Assembly: GCA_037444575.1 (NCBI GenBank)
Contig: JBBIME010000011.1
Location: forward strand, 62,001 to 126,000
DNA from: Bacteriovorax sp037444575
GTDB lineage: Bacteria; Bdellovibrionota; Bacteriovoracia; Bacteriovoracales; Bacteriovoracaceae
DNA length: 64,000 bases
Direction of reading: 5' to 3'
The notes beneath the pieces are model-generated. The model did not search any database and was not told where the DNA came from. It saw only the letters and a program-made list of their open reading frames with translations. Shown here in pieces: positions 27,142-35,454 of the stretch (its first letter is position 1; each line of letters opens with the position of its first letter). The translations under genes and the position numbers were made by a program.

Positions 27142-29057
27142 TGGTGCTCTCCTGTATTTAAGTAAACGTATTGGTGAAGAATCTCTTTAAAATCCAAAAG
27201 TCTCTCACGCTCTATTTTGAATTCTTCAAACTTGTCTTTTTCTGCTTTATCAGAATTGAATAAATAGAATTTGAACGGACTGGAATAAAACCTACAAATT
27301 TTTTGATGAAAGTCCGAGATTAGTAGGAATTCTGAATAAACCCGCTTTTTCGATTGAAGAGATAAAACCATCTCTTTTTGATGTTCGGTTAAAAATTCAC
27401 CGCTTGTTTCCTGTCTGAAAATGAATTTAAAGAATGTCGTTTGATAGATAACTCTACCAAGTGGTGTTGAAAGGAAATCTTCAAGGTTTTGAGAAATCGC
27501 AATGGCCGAAGCTCCATGCTTTCTAAATGTTCTGAAACTCTCAGCTATGAATTGCCCTTGATTTTCTAAAAGATTCCAGCACTCATCTAAAAGAAAAATC
27601 CTTTTTCCCTTTAGATGTTTAAAGTGCTCAATTAAATAGATAATGAGTGGAGCTTTAATTCGATCAGGATAGAGTGTCAGGTCAACGTAAAGTAGGTCTG
27701 GAGCCTCATAGTTGTCATTATTAAATGATTCCTCTAGTTCATTGAAGAAATAGCGAATGTCTTTAAAGTGTTGTTCTAAAATTTCGACAAAGTCTGAAAA
27801 CTTACTTGCTTTAGTGAAATCCATTTCACTAAGCACTTCAAAGAGACGGCCTTTATCAACTGAAGATAAAAAATCATCATCAATAATACTTAAAACAAAT
27901 GCTTTCAAATAATCTGGGTCTCTAAATTGAAGTGGATTAAAAGACTCGGGAAGACTTATTCCTCCCATATAATCCACAGTCTTTTTAAAAGAGTTTCCAA
28001 GGTCGAGAACAACAGCCTTTGTTCCTTTAGATACTTCTTCAAAAAGAATATTGTTAGCTAGAACGGACTTTCCTTGTCCAAGAGTTCCCGTAATCAGTGC
28101 ATTGTAATAAATATTGTCTTTATGAAATAAATCTATTTTAAGTTCACGGTTACTTCTCGAATGAAGTGTAAATCCTTCATCATAAAGATATTCGTTTGGG
28201 AAAGCTAAAAGTCCGCTGACAAAAAGAGCTGGGGCCAAATGCTCTCTTTTCATTGAAGGTCTGACCCCAGGAATGATATTTGAGAAAAAGTAAGCAAGGC
28301 CACGTCCTTCGGAAAGTAAGCGCAAATCAAATAACTTTGCCTTCTCATAGAGTTCAAAGGTTCTATGATTAAGCTCTGCTAAATTATCTCCTTGAACAAT
28401 TAACCATCCTTCCATGGAAAAAACAATTTCTGAACCTGTAGTGACCTCTTCCAAGAGATTTTCGTTTTGAACAAAGGCTTTTTCTGATTCGATATTTCTT
28501 AAAAGCTCTTGAGATAATGAAAAATGTATTTTTCTTTTTAAATTCAGTTTCTTTTTAGCTTTTTCTGAATCGAATTTTTTAATACATAAAACATGATCTC
28601 CAAAAGTTTCTAAAAAACATGGATTGATAGAGCTAGGGAGTTCGTAGAAGTTTAGAAGCCTAATGAACCTGTGACCAATGATGAGATAATCATCAAAAAC
28701 TTCCAATTCTCTATGGACATCATGTTCCTTAAAGAGAATCGAAAGGGGATTAGGTATAAGCTCCAGCTTATGACTTATTCGATTGATCTTCTCATCGTTT
28801 GTATTTAAATAAAGAACATCGCCAATATAATAGAATTTATAAAAACACTCTTCTTTGAATGTTTTTATTTCTAAGTGCCAGTTCTCAAAAAATGCCTCAA
28901 GATCATTATCTTTTAATTGACTTAAATCCTGATGGAGCACTTTATACAGAGAAGACACCTCTCCTTTAAGAGAGGTGATGATTCCATTTTCAATCGAATA
29001 AATCGGAAAGATCATATAAAGACTCCTTGAGTGAGCCTCATTAGATCGTTTCGCCAT
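27138..29057 (-). CDS. virB4: VirB4/TraC-family conjugation ATPase
   Basis: The Walker A motif GTLGQGKSV lies near residue 320 and the Walker B KRIFLLDECWNLL near residue 490. The N-terminal 250 residues match the TraC/VirB4 N-terminal domain. This ATPase powers pilus assembly and substrate transfer. At 639 aa it is slightly shorter than the family norm of about 800. The 5' end overlaps the VirB3-like gene by 46 bp. Confidence 0.88.
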   Translation of the reverse strand: MAKRSNEAHSRSLYMIFPIYSIENGIITSLKGEVSSLYKVLHQDLSQLKDNDLEAFFENWHLEIKTFKEECFYKFYYIGDVLYLNTNDEKINRISHKLELIPNPLSILFKEHDVHRELEVFDDYLIIGHRFIRLLNFYELPSSINPCFLETFGDHVLCIKKFDSEKAKKKLNLKRKIHFSLSQELLRNIESEKAFVQNENLLEEVTTGSEIVFSMEGWLIVQGDNLAELNHRTFELYEKAKLFDLRLLSEGRGLAYFFSNIIPGVRPSMKREHLAPALFVSGLLAFPNEYLYDEGFTLHSRSNRELKIDLFHKDNIYYNALITGTLGQGKSVLANNILFEEVSKGTKAVVLDLGNSFKKTVDYMGGISLPESFNPLQFRDPDYLKAFVLSIIDDDFLSSVDKGRLFEVLSEMDFTKASKFSDFVEILEQHFKDIRYFFNELEESFNNDNYEAPDLLYVDLTLYPDRIKAPLIIYLIEHFKHLKGKRIFLLDECWNLLENQGQFIAESFRTFRKHGASAIAISQNLEDFLSTPLGRVIYQTTFFKFIFRQETSGEFLTEHQKEMVLSLQSKKRVYSEFLLISDFHQKICRFYSSPFKFYLFNSDKAEKDKFEEFKIERERLLDFKEILHQYVYLNTGEHQ

Positions 29058-29287
29058 TCTAAAATGCTTCTTTTTAAAAAGTAGTGCTGAAAATAACCTC
29101 TCGGATATCTAAGACTAACAATTTTACTTAAAATAATGCTTCCTAAAATGAGAAACAGAGATTGCCCTGATGTTAAATTAAAAATAGTCGATAATAATAA
29201 CGATACGGCCATAAGGCCTAAGTCAATGATAGAGAGACCAACAAAAATTGGCCCGGTCTTTAAAAATTTTGGATAGTAAAATTTCAC
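29012..29287 (-). CDS. VirB3/TraL-like membrane protein
   Basis: Ninety-one residues with two transmembrane helices (about 20-37 and 42-58) and a basic C-terminal part. Its position between the pilin and VirB4 genes and its topology match VirB3/TraL, which associates with VirB4. The gene overlaps both neighbours, so translation is coupled. Confidence 0.65.
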   Translation of the reverse strand: MKFYYPKFLKTGPIFVGLSIIDLGLMAVSLLLSTIFNLTSGQSLFLILGSIILSKIVSLRYPRGYFQHYFLKRSILEWRNDLMRLTQGVFI

Positions 29288-29562
29288 GCAACACCTCCTG
29301 CAATCCCGTTGAGTGTATTAACAATAGTTGGTGCCAAAACAATTACTAAAATTCCCATAATCGCTAAGGTCATCTTTTGCCCACCTTCTTGTTTACCAAG
29401 AGCCATGTATATTCCTGCTATCGCAACAGCCAGGACACCCAATGCTCGGCCAATCATAATCGTCTCTCTACCTAAGGCATCTGCTGTGCCTTTCAATGAA
29501 GCTGCAAAAGCTCCTGTTGTGAAAAATAATGTCATCATCGCTACATTTAATTTTTTTCTCAT
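29284..29562 (-). CDS. VirB2/TrbC-like major pilin
   Basis: A signal peptide of about 20 residues ending in FAA is followed by two hydrophobic segments joined by a short loop (GKQEGGQK), the layout of TrbC/VirB2 pilins. It is the first structural gene of the core secretion block, after the large lipoprotein. It would form the conjugative pilus. Confidence 0.75.
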   Translation of the reverse strand: MRKKLNVAMMTLFFTTGAFAASLKGTADALGRETIMIGRALGVLAVAIAGIYMALGKQEGGQKMTLAIMGILVIVLAPTIVNTLNGIAGGVA

Positions 29563-29574
29563 AGTCCTCCATTG

Positions 29575-31494
29575 TTAGTTGTAATAGTTCTTAACAGTGC
29601 TACTTACTCCCAAGCGAATCTCTTGAAAGTAATCTCCTGAATCTATAAGTTTAAACTTGTAGCCATAACCACGATTGGCGAGATCATTAATGAGCCAACT
29701 AATTTCTCCGACTTCCATTGTGTCTTTTGAAATTTGTGTATTTCTAGTTTGAGCTACTTGTGGAGTGTTAAATGGACAACCACCCATGCCTCGCCAATCT
29801 CCTTCGACACCTGTGAGTTTCACACCAAAGAAAGTGCTTCCTTTGAACGCCTTAAGCTTTAAAGAAAGATTTACTTCATCAAATGGTTTGATCTCTTTAA
29901 TCTTTGATAAATTTTTAATTTCAAGGTGTGTGTTGTTTCCAACTTTGTAGAGTTGGATTTTTTTGTCTTTTAAAAGATCAGTTAGTCTGAATTCTTCTCC
30001 GTCGATAACGAGATAGAGTTTTTCTGCTTCGCCAGTTAAGTCTGTTGCCAGTGTGAGGGCCTCATCATAGTTGGTGTATTTGTTAATGTCCCAATAACAG
30101 ACCATGTGTTTAGGAAAGCAGTTTTTTCCACAGCTAGATGGTGTTTCCCAACGAATCTTTTCGTTCTCAATTGCAGTTCCGAATCTGCTTAATGGTTTTA
30201 GTTGAACATTTACAATAGATCGCTGGTTGGCATTTCCAAGAGGCATAACGATTTCATCACGGTTACTTGAAAGCTGTGCTTCATAGGCGAAATATTGCTC
30301 ATTGTTTTGATAAGCAAGTTCGCTCCCTACATTGTAAGACAAGACAACTCGATCTGCTGGTGTGTAGAGATGATCCAAATAATGTTCTTTGAATTCATTC
30401 GTCATGACAAACCATCGCCCAAGCTTATCTTTGTCGGCTACGTCTGAAAGATAAGTAAAGTCGGGAAGATTGTTTTGAAACTCTTTGATCTTTATAAGTG
30501 AGTCTTCTTTTACCTCATAGTTACGATCAAAAACTGTTTTAAGAATATCTTGAAATCTGATTCCATTTGCTCCACTCGCAACATAGAAGAATTTTTCTTC
30601 TAATGGAGTTTCAAATAAAACAGGAATAGACTTAGCTTTTACACTACCAAGAAGTGTTTTGTAATTTGTGTCCAGGGCAGGAATAGAAAAGTCATCAACC
30701 TCTGAAATAATGAACTCACCACGCTTAAAGAAGCTGTCTTTGATGAGATTCACAGGGGCATTTTCGATGACACTCTCAAATGTCTCGAAAATGCCTGATT
30801 GGAAATGTCTATCAACTGTAACTGTTTTTAAAAGCTCATAGTTTTCAGTTTCATGATTTAAAAAGTAAAAGTTGAGTTTAAGATCTTTTACTTCTTTGAA
30901 AAATGGACTTTCGTTTAGCTTTACTTGGTTTGATAAAGTGATTTTAACATTATCAATGACATTTTGTTCATTAAAGACATCTTGATACTTTAGAGTGTTA
31001 TCATGAAAAAATCGAGGGTCAATGTCGGGATAGCTTACCCAAGAGAAATCTCGATCTTCAATAACTCCCTTTGTGTGATTCGGAAACCTTGCAAAACTAG
31101 CCGCTTTCTTAAGAGCATTTTCACGAGCAAAAACATCTCCAACTCGAAATTTAAAATCAGGATTTGTGTCTTTAATGTTAGTATCAATGACAAAAGATTT
31201 TTGATCCTTTACAGAGTCACCATTTTTAGGATGATAAAAGACTTCAATCTTATAGTTTTGAAGGAATTTAACTTTAAGTTCGGGTAAGTCAGCTACAAAA
31301 GGATTTGAGCCACGAGTTACTTCTTCACCATCCTTTATACCATCACCATCAGAATCATTATTAGGATCAATTTTAAAATCGGAGGTGGTGGCTACATTGC
31401 CACCACTGCCGCCACCGGCACCATCTCCACTTTTGAATGAACATGCTTCAAAAAGACAAAGCAAGGCCAGCACTAAAAATACATTTAGTTTCAT
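29575..31494 (-). CDS. surface lipoprotein with calcium-binding type 3 repeat
   Basis: Signal peptide with lipobox FEAC (Cys18), then a Gly/Ser-rich linker, then one thrombospondin type 3-like calcium loop, DPNNDSDGDGIKDGEE. The remaining 560 residues are a beta-rich region I do not recognise, with four cysteines in a CGKNCFPKHMVC cluster around residue 465. It lies in the secretion operon just upstream of the pilin gene. It may be an adhesin or mating-pair factor, or a surface-exclusion protein, but no sequence motif proves this. Confidence 0.6.
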   Translation of the reverse strand: MKLNVFLVLALLCLFEACSFKSGDGAGGGSGGNVATTSDFKIDPNNDSDGDGIKDGEEVTRGSNPFVADLPELKVKFLQNYKIEVFYHPKNGDSVKDQKSFVIDTNIKDTNPDFKFRVGDVFARENALKKAASFARFPNHTKGVIEDRDFSWVSYPDIDPRFFHDNTLKYQDVFNEQNVIDNVKITLSNQVKLNESPFFKEVKDLKLNFYFLNHETENYELLKTVTVDRHFQSGIFETFESVIENAPVNLIKDSFFKRGEFIISEVDDFSIPALDTNYKTLLGSVKAKSIPVLFETPLEEKFFYVASGANGIRFQDILKTVFDRNYEVKEDSLIKIKEFQNNLPDFTYLSDVADKDKLGRWFVMTNEFKEHYLDHLYTPADRVVLSYNVGSELAYQNNEQYFAYEAQLSSNRDEIVMPLGNANQRSIVNVQLKPLSRFGTAIENEKIRWETPSSCGKNCFPKHMVCYWDINKYTNYDEALTLATDLTGEAEKLYLVIDGEEFRLTDLLKDKKIQLYKVGNNTHLEIKNLSKIKEIKPFDEVNLSLKLKAFKGSTFFGVKLTGVEGDWRGMGGCPFNTPQVAQTRNTQISKDTMEVGEISWLINDLANRGYGYKFKLIDSGDYFQEIRLGVSSTVKNYYN

Positions 31495-31522
31495 ATTTTC
31501 CTCCTGAGAAAATGTTTAAAAT

Positions 31523-31714
31523 TTAGTTTTCTAAAAGAACTTTAACGTTTATAAATTTGAGCATCGGACTCCCATTCGATATCTCAGATTTTTTAATGCT
31601 GTTTAAAAGTTCTTTAATCTCTTTACACTTTTTCCTTACTTCAAAGTTTTTTTGAAGTTCTGTTTGAGTAATTTTTGATAAAAGTTTTTCAAGTTCTTCT
31701 GCCAAATTCTTCAT
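31523..31714 (-). CDS. small helical protein, unknown
   Basis: A 63-residue protein with a good GGAGG ribosome-binding site five bases before its ATG. It is probably helical and coiled-coil (EELEKLLSKITQ, KKCKEIKELLNSI). It contains no known motif. It is the second gene of the secretion operon. Confidence 0.55.
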   Translation of the reverse strand: MKNLAEELEKLLSKITQTELQKNFEVRKKCKEIKELLNSIKKSEISNGSPMLKFINVKVLLEN

Positions 31715-31724
31715 GCTTCCTCCT

Positions 31725-31859
31725 TTAAGCCAATCTGATAAACATTGATTGAATTCTTTCAGCTTGTTTAATTAAGCTCTGATTTGTTACTAACTCCTCC
31801 ACAGTTAGCATTGATAATAGTTCTCTGAATTCCAATTTCATTCTTTGAATAATGTCCAT
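31725..31859 (-). CDS. small helical protein, 44 aa
   Basis: This short gene has an AGGAGGAAAG ribosome-binding site just before its ATG and a stop that runs into the ribosome-binding site of the next gene. The peptide (MDIIQRMKLEFRELLSMLTV and onward) is helical and resembles the N-terminal half of its downstream neighbour in character. It is the first gene of the secretion operon. Function unknown; perhaps a regulator or small assembly factor. Confidence 0.5.
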   Translation of the reverse strand: MDIIQRMKLEFRELLSMLTVEELVTNQSLIKQAERIQSMFIRLA

Positions 31860-31954
31860 CTTTCCTCCTAGAAAGTGTTGTTGAGGAAATAGCAAACTAA
31901 AAAGAATTTTAATTGTGAATTGAAAAAATGGTTGTGAATGAAGAAAGTTATTCG

Positions 31955-32036
31955 TGGTGAACTTGATTGTTGTTCACCATGAGCAGTGATGAATTAATTT
32001 AAATGTTTATCGTGAGCACCGTTCACGGTTACCGTG
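31955..32036 (-). promoter_or_regulatory. palindromic operator region upstream of the secretion operon
   Basis: Upstream of the first operon gene are TGGTGAAC/GTTCACCA (8-bp arms, 9-nt spacer, 31955-31979), the sequence GTTCACCATGAGC at 31972-31984, and the palindrome CACGGTTACCGTG at 32024-32036, inside GTTCACGGTTACC. Closely similar sequences occur at 41216-41250 upstream of the regulator gene. Together they suggest repressor-controlled expression of conjugation. Confidence 0.5.
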
Positions 32037-32071
32037 AGCATATTAAGGGCTGTATTATTTCTGGTATGAAA

Positions 32072-32665
32072 TTAAAAATTTAACTTTGATTTCGTATCTG
32101 TTTCTTCAAGGTACTCTTTGTATTTGGAATCGTTATATTTTATGAATACATTATAACTTTCTTTTTCTCCAGCATATCCTATTGTAAGAAAGTAGTTATT
32201 GTTTAATTTCCATGTCGGAAGACCTTGAAGTCCAGGCTCTTTTGATATGTATTTATTTCTTCCGTATTTATTTGTTAGTTTGTTAAATAAATCGTCATAA
32301 ATCATTCTTGCTTCATCAATATTCTCAAAATAAATTTTTTTATTTTTTTCACCCTCAAGGCTGTATTTGTTTTTGAATATATAGATTGTGATATCAAAGG
32401 AATCTTTAAAGTAATGAACATTGAGGGCCGTATTGTTGTATTTATCGAAATTAAAATTCTCTGCACGAAATTCTGTAGCTGTTAAATTTAATTCGAAATT
32501 TTTTACTGTTGTTGCTTTACCATTTTTAAACAAATTTTTCTTTTGGATATCGTATGCACTGTCTGAGAATTTGATATTGTCAGTAATTAAATCAGCGTAT
32601 GATAAATTAGCCACGAAAAATATTGAAGCTAGGAAAAGTGATTTTCTTTTAATTATATTTGTCAT
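32072..32665 (-). CDS. exported protein of unknown function
   Basis: A signal peptide of about 24 residues (ending SYA) precedes 173 residues rich in Lys, Asn and aromatic residues, with the short repeated pattern Y-x-F. There are no cysteines in the mature part and no recognised domain. It stands alone between the umuC gene and the secretion operon region, and is more AT-rich than its neighbours. Confidence 0.5.
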   Translation of the reverse strand: MTNIIKRKSLFLASIFFVANLSYADLITDNIKFSDSAYDIQKKNLFKNGKATTVKNFELNLTATEFRAENFNFDKYNNTALNVHYFKDSFDITIYIFKNKYSLEGEKNKKIYFENIDEARMIYDDLFNKLTNKYGRNKYISKEPGLQGLPTWKLNNNYFLTIGYAGEKESYNVFIKYNDSKYKEYLEETDTKSKLNF

Positions 32666-32763
32666 TGATGTATCTTAGCACTGCTTGAAAAATTGTTAAA
32701 CAAAAGAATATTTAAAGGCTGACCCTTATGGACGGTTATTTTTAATTTTTTGATATAAATTAA

Positions 32764-34053
32764 TTACTGGCTGATTTTGAGAAGCTCGCTCCATCCTGTC
32801 ACATACCTCTGTGACTTCTTAACTTGTTTCATATACCACGCTTCCTTGTTGGTTCCACATGCAGCGACTTTTAACATTTCATGACCTTCTCGTTCGTTAA
32901 TTCGATCCATAGTCCTCATAAGAATTAAATCGTTCTGAGAATCATTCTCTCCGAAGAGGGATATTTGATGTTCATCGGCATCTTGTATTTTAGAAAGTCT
33001 AATAAATGCTTTTTTATATTCATATCCTGAAACAAAAATCTCATCTAATAATTTCCAAGCCTCTCGAATTATCTTTCGTGTATCGCAAGTTGGAGCTGAT
33101 AGTGGTGCAGATTTCACCTGAGCATACTGAGGAACTTCTTTGAATGGATTTGTTCTGATATATATTTCGATTTCTCCACAGACTGATTTTTGTTTTCGGA
33201 GTTTTTCACAAGCAAGACTCGCATAACAAGCAACAGATTCTCGCAGAGATTGCAGATCAAAAACGGGAACACCAAAGGTACGACTACAGATGATTTCCTT
33301 TTTTTTCTCTGCAACCTCATTGAAGGAGAAACAGGAAATTTCTTTTAACTCATCTTGAATCATTCGGCCTATTTTGGTGAATATCTTTTGAATCAATAAT
33401 TCATTTTTGAAATCTCTTAGCTGAATTGCTTTATGAATTCCAATTGATTTCATTTTGATTGAGTTTTGTCGGCCTATTCCCCAGACATCTTCTATTGCAA
33501 ATGTTCTCAATGCGGAATCTAATTGTTCTTTTTTCAGAACACTAAAAACTCCATTAGTTGATTCGTCTTTTTTTGCAATTCGATTTGCTATCTTAGCCAA
33601 TACCTTTGTTCTTCCAATTCCTATTCCAACAGGGATTCCAGTATTTCTCTCAACAGTGTATTTAATTTTTCGGCAATATTCTTCAATGCCTCTCTCATCT
33701 AATCCAGTAAGGTCTAAAAATGCTTCATCAACCGAATAAACCTCAAGCGATGGTGTAAAGTCGAACAAAGTATCCATTACTCTCTGAGACATATCTGTAT
33801 AGAGTGCAAAGTTCGCGGAAAAGACTGCGACATTATTTTTATCGCAAATTTCTTTCACTTGAAAATAAGGTGCTCCCATTGCAACACCTAATTTTTTTAA
33901 TTCATTAGTTCTAGAAACAAAACATCCATCGTTATTTGATAGAACACCAACGGGTTTATCCCATAGGTCGGGACGAAAGAGTCTTTCGCATGAGCAATAA
34001 AATGAATTACAATCAACTAAAGCGATGATCTTTTCATTTTTCTCAAAACTCAT
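32764..34053 (-). CDS. umuC: DNA polymerase V catalytic subunit UmuC
   Basis: A Y-family polymerase: the catalytic carboxylates lie in VDCNSFYCSCER (residue ~13) and YSVDEAFLDLTG. The GIGRTKVLAKIANRIAK and RTFGVPV segments are typical of UmuC and related pol V subunits. At 429 aa the length matches. It performs error-prone translesion synthesis once activated by cleaved UmuD'. Such pairs are frequent cargo of ICEs and plasmids (for example rumAB and mucAB). Its start overlaps the umuD stop (ATGA). Confidence 0.93.
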   Translation of the reverse strand: MSFEKNEKIIALVDCNSFYCSCERLFRPDLWDKPVGVLSNNDGCFVSRTNELKKLGVAMGAPYFQVKEICDKNNVAVFSANFALYTDMSQRVMDTLFDFTPSLEVYSVDEAFLDLTGLDERGIEEYCRKIKYTVERNTGIPVGIGIGRTKVLAKIANRIAKKDESTNGVFSVLKKEQLDSALRTFAIEDVWGIGRQNSIKMKSIGIHKAIQLRDFKNELLIQKIFTKIGRMIQDELKEISCFSFNEVAEKKKEIICSRTFGVPVFDLQSLRESVACYASLACEKLRKQKSVCGEIEIYIRTNPFKEVPQYAQVKSAPLSAPTCDTRKIIREAWKLLDEIFVSGYEYKKAFIRLSKIQDADEHQISLFGENDSQNDLILMRTMDRINEREGHEMLKVAACGTNKEAWYMKQVKKSQRYVTGWSELLKISQ

Positions 34054-34520
34054 TTAATGAATCCAGCGATACCAATAACAACTCCCCACAGAAGACTTGA
34101 TTCTTGGTTGAATATTTGAATGTCTTTATATTTTAGATTATCAGAATGAAGAATAATTGAATCTCGTCGAATTAAAACTCTTTTACACATAAGTTTATCT
34201 TCATGCCTAACAACACAAACTCGGTTATGGAAATCGGAGATTGAGCGATCAACAATTAATATCTGTCCAGCTCGAATAGTTGGCTCCATAGAATCACCGT
34301 CACATTCAAAAAAGAAGGTTGTGTTTTTGTTCTTGATAAAAAGCTGATCTAAACTTTGGCGATCTTCTATAAAGTCGTCTGTAATTCCGAATAGGCCACA
34401 AGCAATTTTGACTAAAAATTTCGGGCATTCGATTTTATCACCAACTAAAAAAGGAAGATCGATTTGTTTTAAACTTGTTTCTAAATTGATATTATTAACT
34501 GAACTTATTTTACTTTCCAT
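34050..34520 (-). CDS. umuD: UmuD-like S24 autoprotease
   Basis: The LexA/UmuD protease motif is complete: cleavage site Cys41-Gly42 in KIACGLFG, nucleophile Ser77 in CDGDSMEP, and general base Lys113 in LMCKRV. The 36-residue spacing from cleavage site to serine equals that of E. coli UmuD (C24/S60). The N-terminal arm is about 17 residues longer. A frame extension to 34529 would place the ATG inside the -10 box, so I use the ATG at 34520. Likely induced on DNA damage. Confidence 0.9.
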   Translation of the reverse strand: MESKISSVNNINLETSLKQIDLPFLVGDKIECPKFLVKIACGLFGITDDFIEDRQSLDQLFIKNKNTTFFFECDGDSMEPTIRAGQILIVDRSISDFHNRVCVVRHEDKLMCKRVLIRRDSIILHSDNLKYKDIQIFNQESSLLWGVVIGIAGFIK

Positions 34521-34527
34521 AATTCGC

Positions 34528-34556
34528 ATTATAGACTTACGTAAAACTTACGCAAG
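34528..34556 (-). promoter_or_regulatory. umuDC promoter with tandem operator
   Basis: On the minus strand TTGCGT and TATAAT (34533-34528) are separated by 16 bp. Overlapping the -35 and spacer are two direct copies, 11 bp apart: ACTTACGTAAA (34535-34545) and ACTTACGCAAG (34546-34556). The core TTACGTAA is palindromic. The -10 box ends 7 nt before the umuD ATG. This layout predicts repression by a dimer, likely an SOS repressor, though it is not the E. coli LexA box. Confidence 0.55.
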
Positions 34557-34572
34557 TTGTTTTGGAGGGAGC

Positions 34573-35349
34573 ATCTGTTTTTCTATTCAAGTTGATAAAA
34601 ATATCAATAAGTTATCTAGCTACCTCAAGGCTGCTATCAAACCATCAAAAATGATGGAATTGGAACGCTTATTCAAATTTCAAGCTGAAATGGAGCCGAG
34701 TGAGTTTAGGCAAGTTCTTGGGCTAAAGGGTGTTGAAGATAAACAACTCAGTCTTTTTAAATTTTCAGATGAAGAGAGAGAGTTAAAATTTTTCAGACTT
34801 CCAGAAGATGATGGGAGAATTTTTTCAAATTACTTTGCAAATGTAATTGTTAGTGAAAAGGGTGAAAGAATAATTCAACCTATGAGATATCGAGTAAGGC
34901 CTCACTATTCTGATGAAGAACTCCCTACGAAATATAATGTTTTCAATGCACGTATCGATTCATTCGAGATCCGAGATACTTGGAGACCACTTTTTATGCG
35001 AAATCACGGGATCATTCCTTTCACTAAATTTTACGAATGGGTTCCTGGTACTGATAAAAAACCAAAGTTGATTTCATTTTTCCCAGAAGGCAGAGAAACA
35101 ATGTGGGCTCCTTGCCTTTGGGATGAATGGATTTCTAAAGATGGAAGAATTCATTTTAAATCTTTTGCGATCATTACTGATGGGCCACCGAGTGAGATAC
35201 AAAGCATGGGTCATGACAGATGTCCTATTTTTTTATCTGAGGAAAAAATTGATAAATGGCTTAATCCAAAAGGGCAACTAAAGGATGAGTTGTATAAGAT
35301 TTTATCCGATAGAGAACAAGTAAAATATAATTACTCATGGGTGGTATAG
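34573..35349 (+). CDS. SRAP (SOS response-associated, YedK/HMCES-like) protein with ATC start
   Basis: The family forms a covalent crosslink to abasic sites in single-stranded DNA through Cys2, after removal of Met1. Here the frame reads ATC-TGT-TTT (I-C-F) four bases after GGAGG, with no ATG, GTG or TTG nearby in frame; the next in-frame ATG, at 34651, would delete the catalytic Cys. Other SRAP features match: NARIDSFEIRD, the FYEW motif and GHDRCPIF near the C-terminus (Asn, Glu and His of the active site). I conclude that ATC is the likely start. It is divergent from umuDC, so abasic-site protection and translesion synthesis share a damage-response context. Confidence 0.8.
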   Translation: MCFSIQVDKNINKLSSYLKAAIKPSKMMELERLFKFQAEMEPSEFRQVLGLKGVEDKQLSLFKFSDEERELKFFRLPEDDGRIFSNYFANVIVSEKGERIIQPMRYRVRPHYSDEELPTKYNVFNARIDSFEIRDTWRPLFMRNHGIIPFTKFYEWVPGTDKKPKLISFFPEGRETMWAPCLWDEWISKDGRIHFKSFAIITDGPPSEIQSMGHDRCPIFLSEEKIDKWLNPKGQLKDELYKILSDREQVKYNYSWVV

Positions 35350-35454
35350 TAACTACTTGCTCAAAAAATTATTTTGAAAACAAATCAGAAAATTAGCCGA
35401 CATAAAAAGACGGGTTAGAGCATTTTATTTCATTAATTTTATTGATATGCCGAA

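Noticed and set aside
34535..34556. LexA box of the described Bdellovibrio type (TTAC-N3-GTAA)
   Set aside because: The half-sites have no spacer (TTACGTAA), so the site does not match the described box; I report it only as an unassigned operator.
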